Origin: Baffinella frigidus
Lineage: Eukaryota; Cryptophyceae; Cryptomonadales; Baffinellaceae
Length of the DNA: 10,406 bases
Direction: 5' to 3'
Assembly: GCA_026770585.1 (NCBI GenBank)
Contig: MU646537.1
Coordinates: 378,115-388,520, forward strand
The notes under the pieces were generated by a model. That model did not search any database. It had not been told where the DNA came from and saw only the letters and a list, made by a program, of their open reading frames with translations. The translations under genes and the position numbers were made by a program. The stretch's first letter is position 1. The number at the start of each line of letters is the position of its first letter. Of the stretch, positions 1 to 3,300 are shown piece by piece.

Positions 1-10
1 GGGGGGGGGG

Positions 11-49
<39 letters not shown>
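1..49. repeat. Poly-G run followed by (AG)n microsatellite
   Basis: Thirteen G residues are followed by 18 AG dinucleotides. This is simple-sequence DNA at the window edge. If KTI12 exon 6 ends at the GT donor at 249, this would lie in the next KTI12 intron; otherwise it is downstream of the gene. Nothing else is recognisable between 50 and 138. Confidence 0.95.
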
Positions 50-51
<2 letters not shown>

Positions 52-138
52 ACAGGTGGCCTCCTTCTTTGCACCCTGCCCCCATCCACACGGGGACTAC
101 ATGTCACTTGTTTAAAACTTTTCCCGGTACAGACCTGG

Positions 139-304
139 TCACATAACCCCCTGATTCCAGGGGTCTTGGGGAATCCACGCTCCACAGTGGCTCTCTTGAT
201 CTCCGACGTAAAAGTCACTCAGTAATGAAGGCTGTGACAGGGCGCGCACCTCAAAAGGCAGATCGCCGTCCTCTGGTCGCACCACGAACAACGGTCGCTC
301 CCAC
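139..304 (-). CDS. KTI12: KTI12 exon 6: WERPLF hallmark, then donor or alternative tail
   Basis: The acceptor is CCGTAAGCAG (AG at 306-305). One G completes the Arg codon, then WERPLFVVRPEDGDLPFE. Two endings are possible. (a) The exon stops at GAG|GTGCGC (250/249) in phase 0, with a donor like that of exon 3, and the gene continues off the left edge. (b) It reads on for 36 more residues to a TGA at 141-139. Option (a) fits the family better, because members continue about 100 residues past WD.PLF with a conserved C-terminal tRNA-binding domain that the read-through tail does not resemble. Confidence 0.8.
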
Positions 305-3300
305 CTGCTTACGGTTTCGGGTTTCGGGTTTGGGATCTAGGGTTTAGGGTTCAGATCGCCGTCCTCTGGTCGCACCACGAACCGAGGTCGCTCCCACCTG
401 CTTACGGTTTCGGGTTAAGGGTTCGGGTTTGGGGTTTGGGGTTTAGGGTGAGGGGTGAGGGGTTTAGGGTTTAGGGTTTAGGGTTTAGGGTTTAGGATGA
501 GGGGTGAGGGGTGAGGGGTGTGGGGTTTAGGGTAAGGGGTGTGGAGTTTAGGGTGTGGGGTTTAGGGTGTGGGGTTTAGGGTTTAGGGTTTAGGGTTTAG
601 GGTTTAGAGATAGGTTTTAGGGTTACAAGGGTTAGGGGATAGGGGTTAGGGGTTAGGGGTTAGGGGTTAGGGGTTAGGGGTCAGGGGTTTAGGGGTTAGA
701 GGTTTAGGGGTTGACGGTTTCACACCGGTTTCCGATCGGTAGGTCGCTCAAACCACCGCGGGAGCTCCTCCAGAATCCAGTCCGCATGGGTCCAAAACTG
801 TTGTATATGGGTCTAAAACTATTGCATATGGGACTAAAACTATTGTATATCCAATCCTCACACCACCACCATGGCCTAGTACAAACCGGGCTGCACCAAA
901 CTGGTCAAAACGCTTCGTTCGCAGCGCGCATGAGGCTCGGTCCACACCGGTTCATCAACCCTAAACCCTACACCCCAACCCCTAAAATTAAACCCTAAAC
1001 CCTAAAAATGGGGGCGGCCCATACCGGTTCCGATCGTTGGGTCGTTCAAACCGCCGCGGGAGCTCCTCCAGAATCCAGTCCTCGTACCGTCCCCCCCCGC
1101 CTAGTACCAAACTGGTCAAAATTCTTCGTTCTCAGCGCGCATCTGGCCCGGTCCACACCGGTTCACAAACCTTAAAATCGGGTTTAGGGACCCTGAACCC
1201 TAAAATCGGGGGGGGGGCAATACCGGTTGCGGTCGTTGGGTCGTTCAAACCGCCGTGGAAGCTCCTCGAGAATCCAGTCCTCGTACCGTCCCCCCGCCTC
1301 GCCCCCACCCCGCCCCGCCTCTTGATTGAACGTGCACAGCTGCTCAGCAGTGCATTGTCAACAACTATTCCAGATATTTGAGGCCTGTGCATCGGTAACA
1401 ACTATACCAAATATACCAAATATTACCATATGATATAGCTGTTAATCACGTGATATTTGGTATAGTTGTTAACAATGCACAGGCCTCACAAGAACGCTCC
1501 CCCCGGGGGGGGGGAGGGTTTAGGGTTTGGCGTGTAGAGTGTGGGGTGTGTGGTTTCGGGTTTCGGGTTCTGGATTTGTCGGGCCTCTTGATTACACGTG
1601 CACAGCTGCTCAGCAACAGGATGGTATGCTTGTTAAGAACGCGGCATGCGGTATCCCTCAAGTGGCCAGTAGGCTCATACGCCCTACCGTAGGGCCCTAG
1701 GACCTGCCTAGGACCTCTTGGCCGTCAAATTTGACGGCACGGCCACTTGAGGGATAGTTGTGGAGAACGCACACGCCTCAAACGAATGACTGTTTTGCAA
1801 ATAAAAGAAGGGGAGCGCGTCCCTCCTTTTATTTGCAAAACGTGATTAATTTGGCAACGTGATTAATTAGCCAGCCAAATTAATCACGCGCCCACGCCAG
1901 ATTCGACGTTGTTTTTCCGCGAGCAAAAGAGGAATGCAGGCCCCGAGAACTACGTGAAAGTGACCTTTGGAAAGGGGTCCAGGGCTAGACCCTTTCCCTA
2001 TTAAGTTACCTGATGAAATGCGGGGACAGTAACCTGTTCGACGGTAGCGTCGCAGCTTGTCCCGAGCGCCCGCACGATGCAGTACAGTTCAAAGACCCCT
2101 TTTCAGTTTCATTTCTGGTGCAAAACCAAGCACTTTGACTGTTAAAAGTGCGTTTGCCGTACTGTAGGATCTTGGGATTTTAACTTAAATTCCAGGAATT
2201 GACTTGATGACTCTGGAAAGGGGTCCAGGGCTGGACCCTTTTCCTATTAAGTAACCTGCGGAAGGAATATGGGACAGTAACCTGTTCGACGGTAGCATCG
2301 CAGTGGATGGTGGTGCAGCTTGTCCCGAGCGCCCGCGCCATGCAGTACAGCTCATACCTGCCCTCGATGCAGTCGAGGTCTTCTCAGCTCATCACACAGC
2401 CTCAATTAGTACCAGGGTGCCGCCCGATTTCCGGCGATCGTGGGGTGGATGGGGGCGCACCGAAAGCCCTCGATGCAGTTAGGTCTTGACAAATCATCAC
2501 GCAATCTCAATTAGTACCCGATTTCATACCTGCCCTAGGCGTTTGGAATACAGGGGTTACTCCAGAAATCCAGAAATTCGAGTGAGCTAGTCCTGGGAGC
2601 ACAGGACCAACCAAGGGGCGGTGTGTGTTACTGCGCCTCAATTTCAAATGCGCCTCAATTTCGAGCAGTGGATTGTGGTGCAGCCCGCGCGATGCAGTAC
2701 AGCTCATACCTAATTTGGGGGTCTCGGGCTTGAAGGTGATCCCTTAAGTGGCCAGTAGGCGCATACGCCCTACCGTATGGCCCTAGGACCTGCCTAGGAC
2801 CTCTTGGCAGTCAAATTTACCGCCTAACCCCGAGGGGTATACATAAGAACAGGAAGCAGTACAGCTCGTACCTACCGCAGGCTCTGCCTCACTCGGGTTG
2901 ACCGTCAGACTATTCTCAAGTTGACATGCTGGGTTCGCTGTACAAACCCGTCAACTTTGGGGCGGGAAAGAGCCCGGGCGCACCAGATTGGTGAGCCCAA
3001 ACAGACACAAACAAAACCAACACGATGCAGTCAAGGTCTTCACAGCTCATCACACAGCCTCAATTAGTACCAGGGTGCCGCCCGATTTCCGGCGATCGTG
3101 GGCTGGATGGGGGCGCACCGAAAGCCCTTGATGTAGTTGAAGGTCTTTGCAGCTCATCAGGCAGTCTCAATTAGTACCAAGGTGTCGCCTGATTTCCGGC
3201 GATCGTAAGCAGGATGGGAGCGCACCGAAAGCCCTTGATGTAGTTAAGGTCGTCGCAGATCATAAGGGAGTCGCCTGAGAGGTGCCGCTCCACTGCGGCT

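Noticed and set aside
2365-3280. CRISPR-like array
   Set aside because: The 106-bp units are contiguous, with no unique spacers between short repeats, and they derive from a eukaryotic exon-intron boundary.
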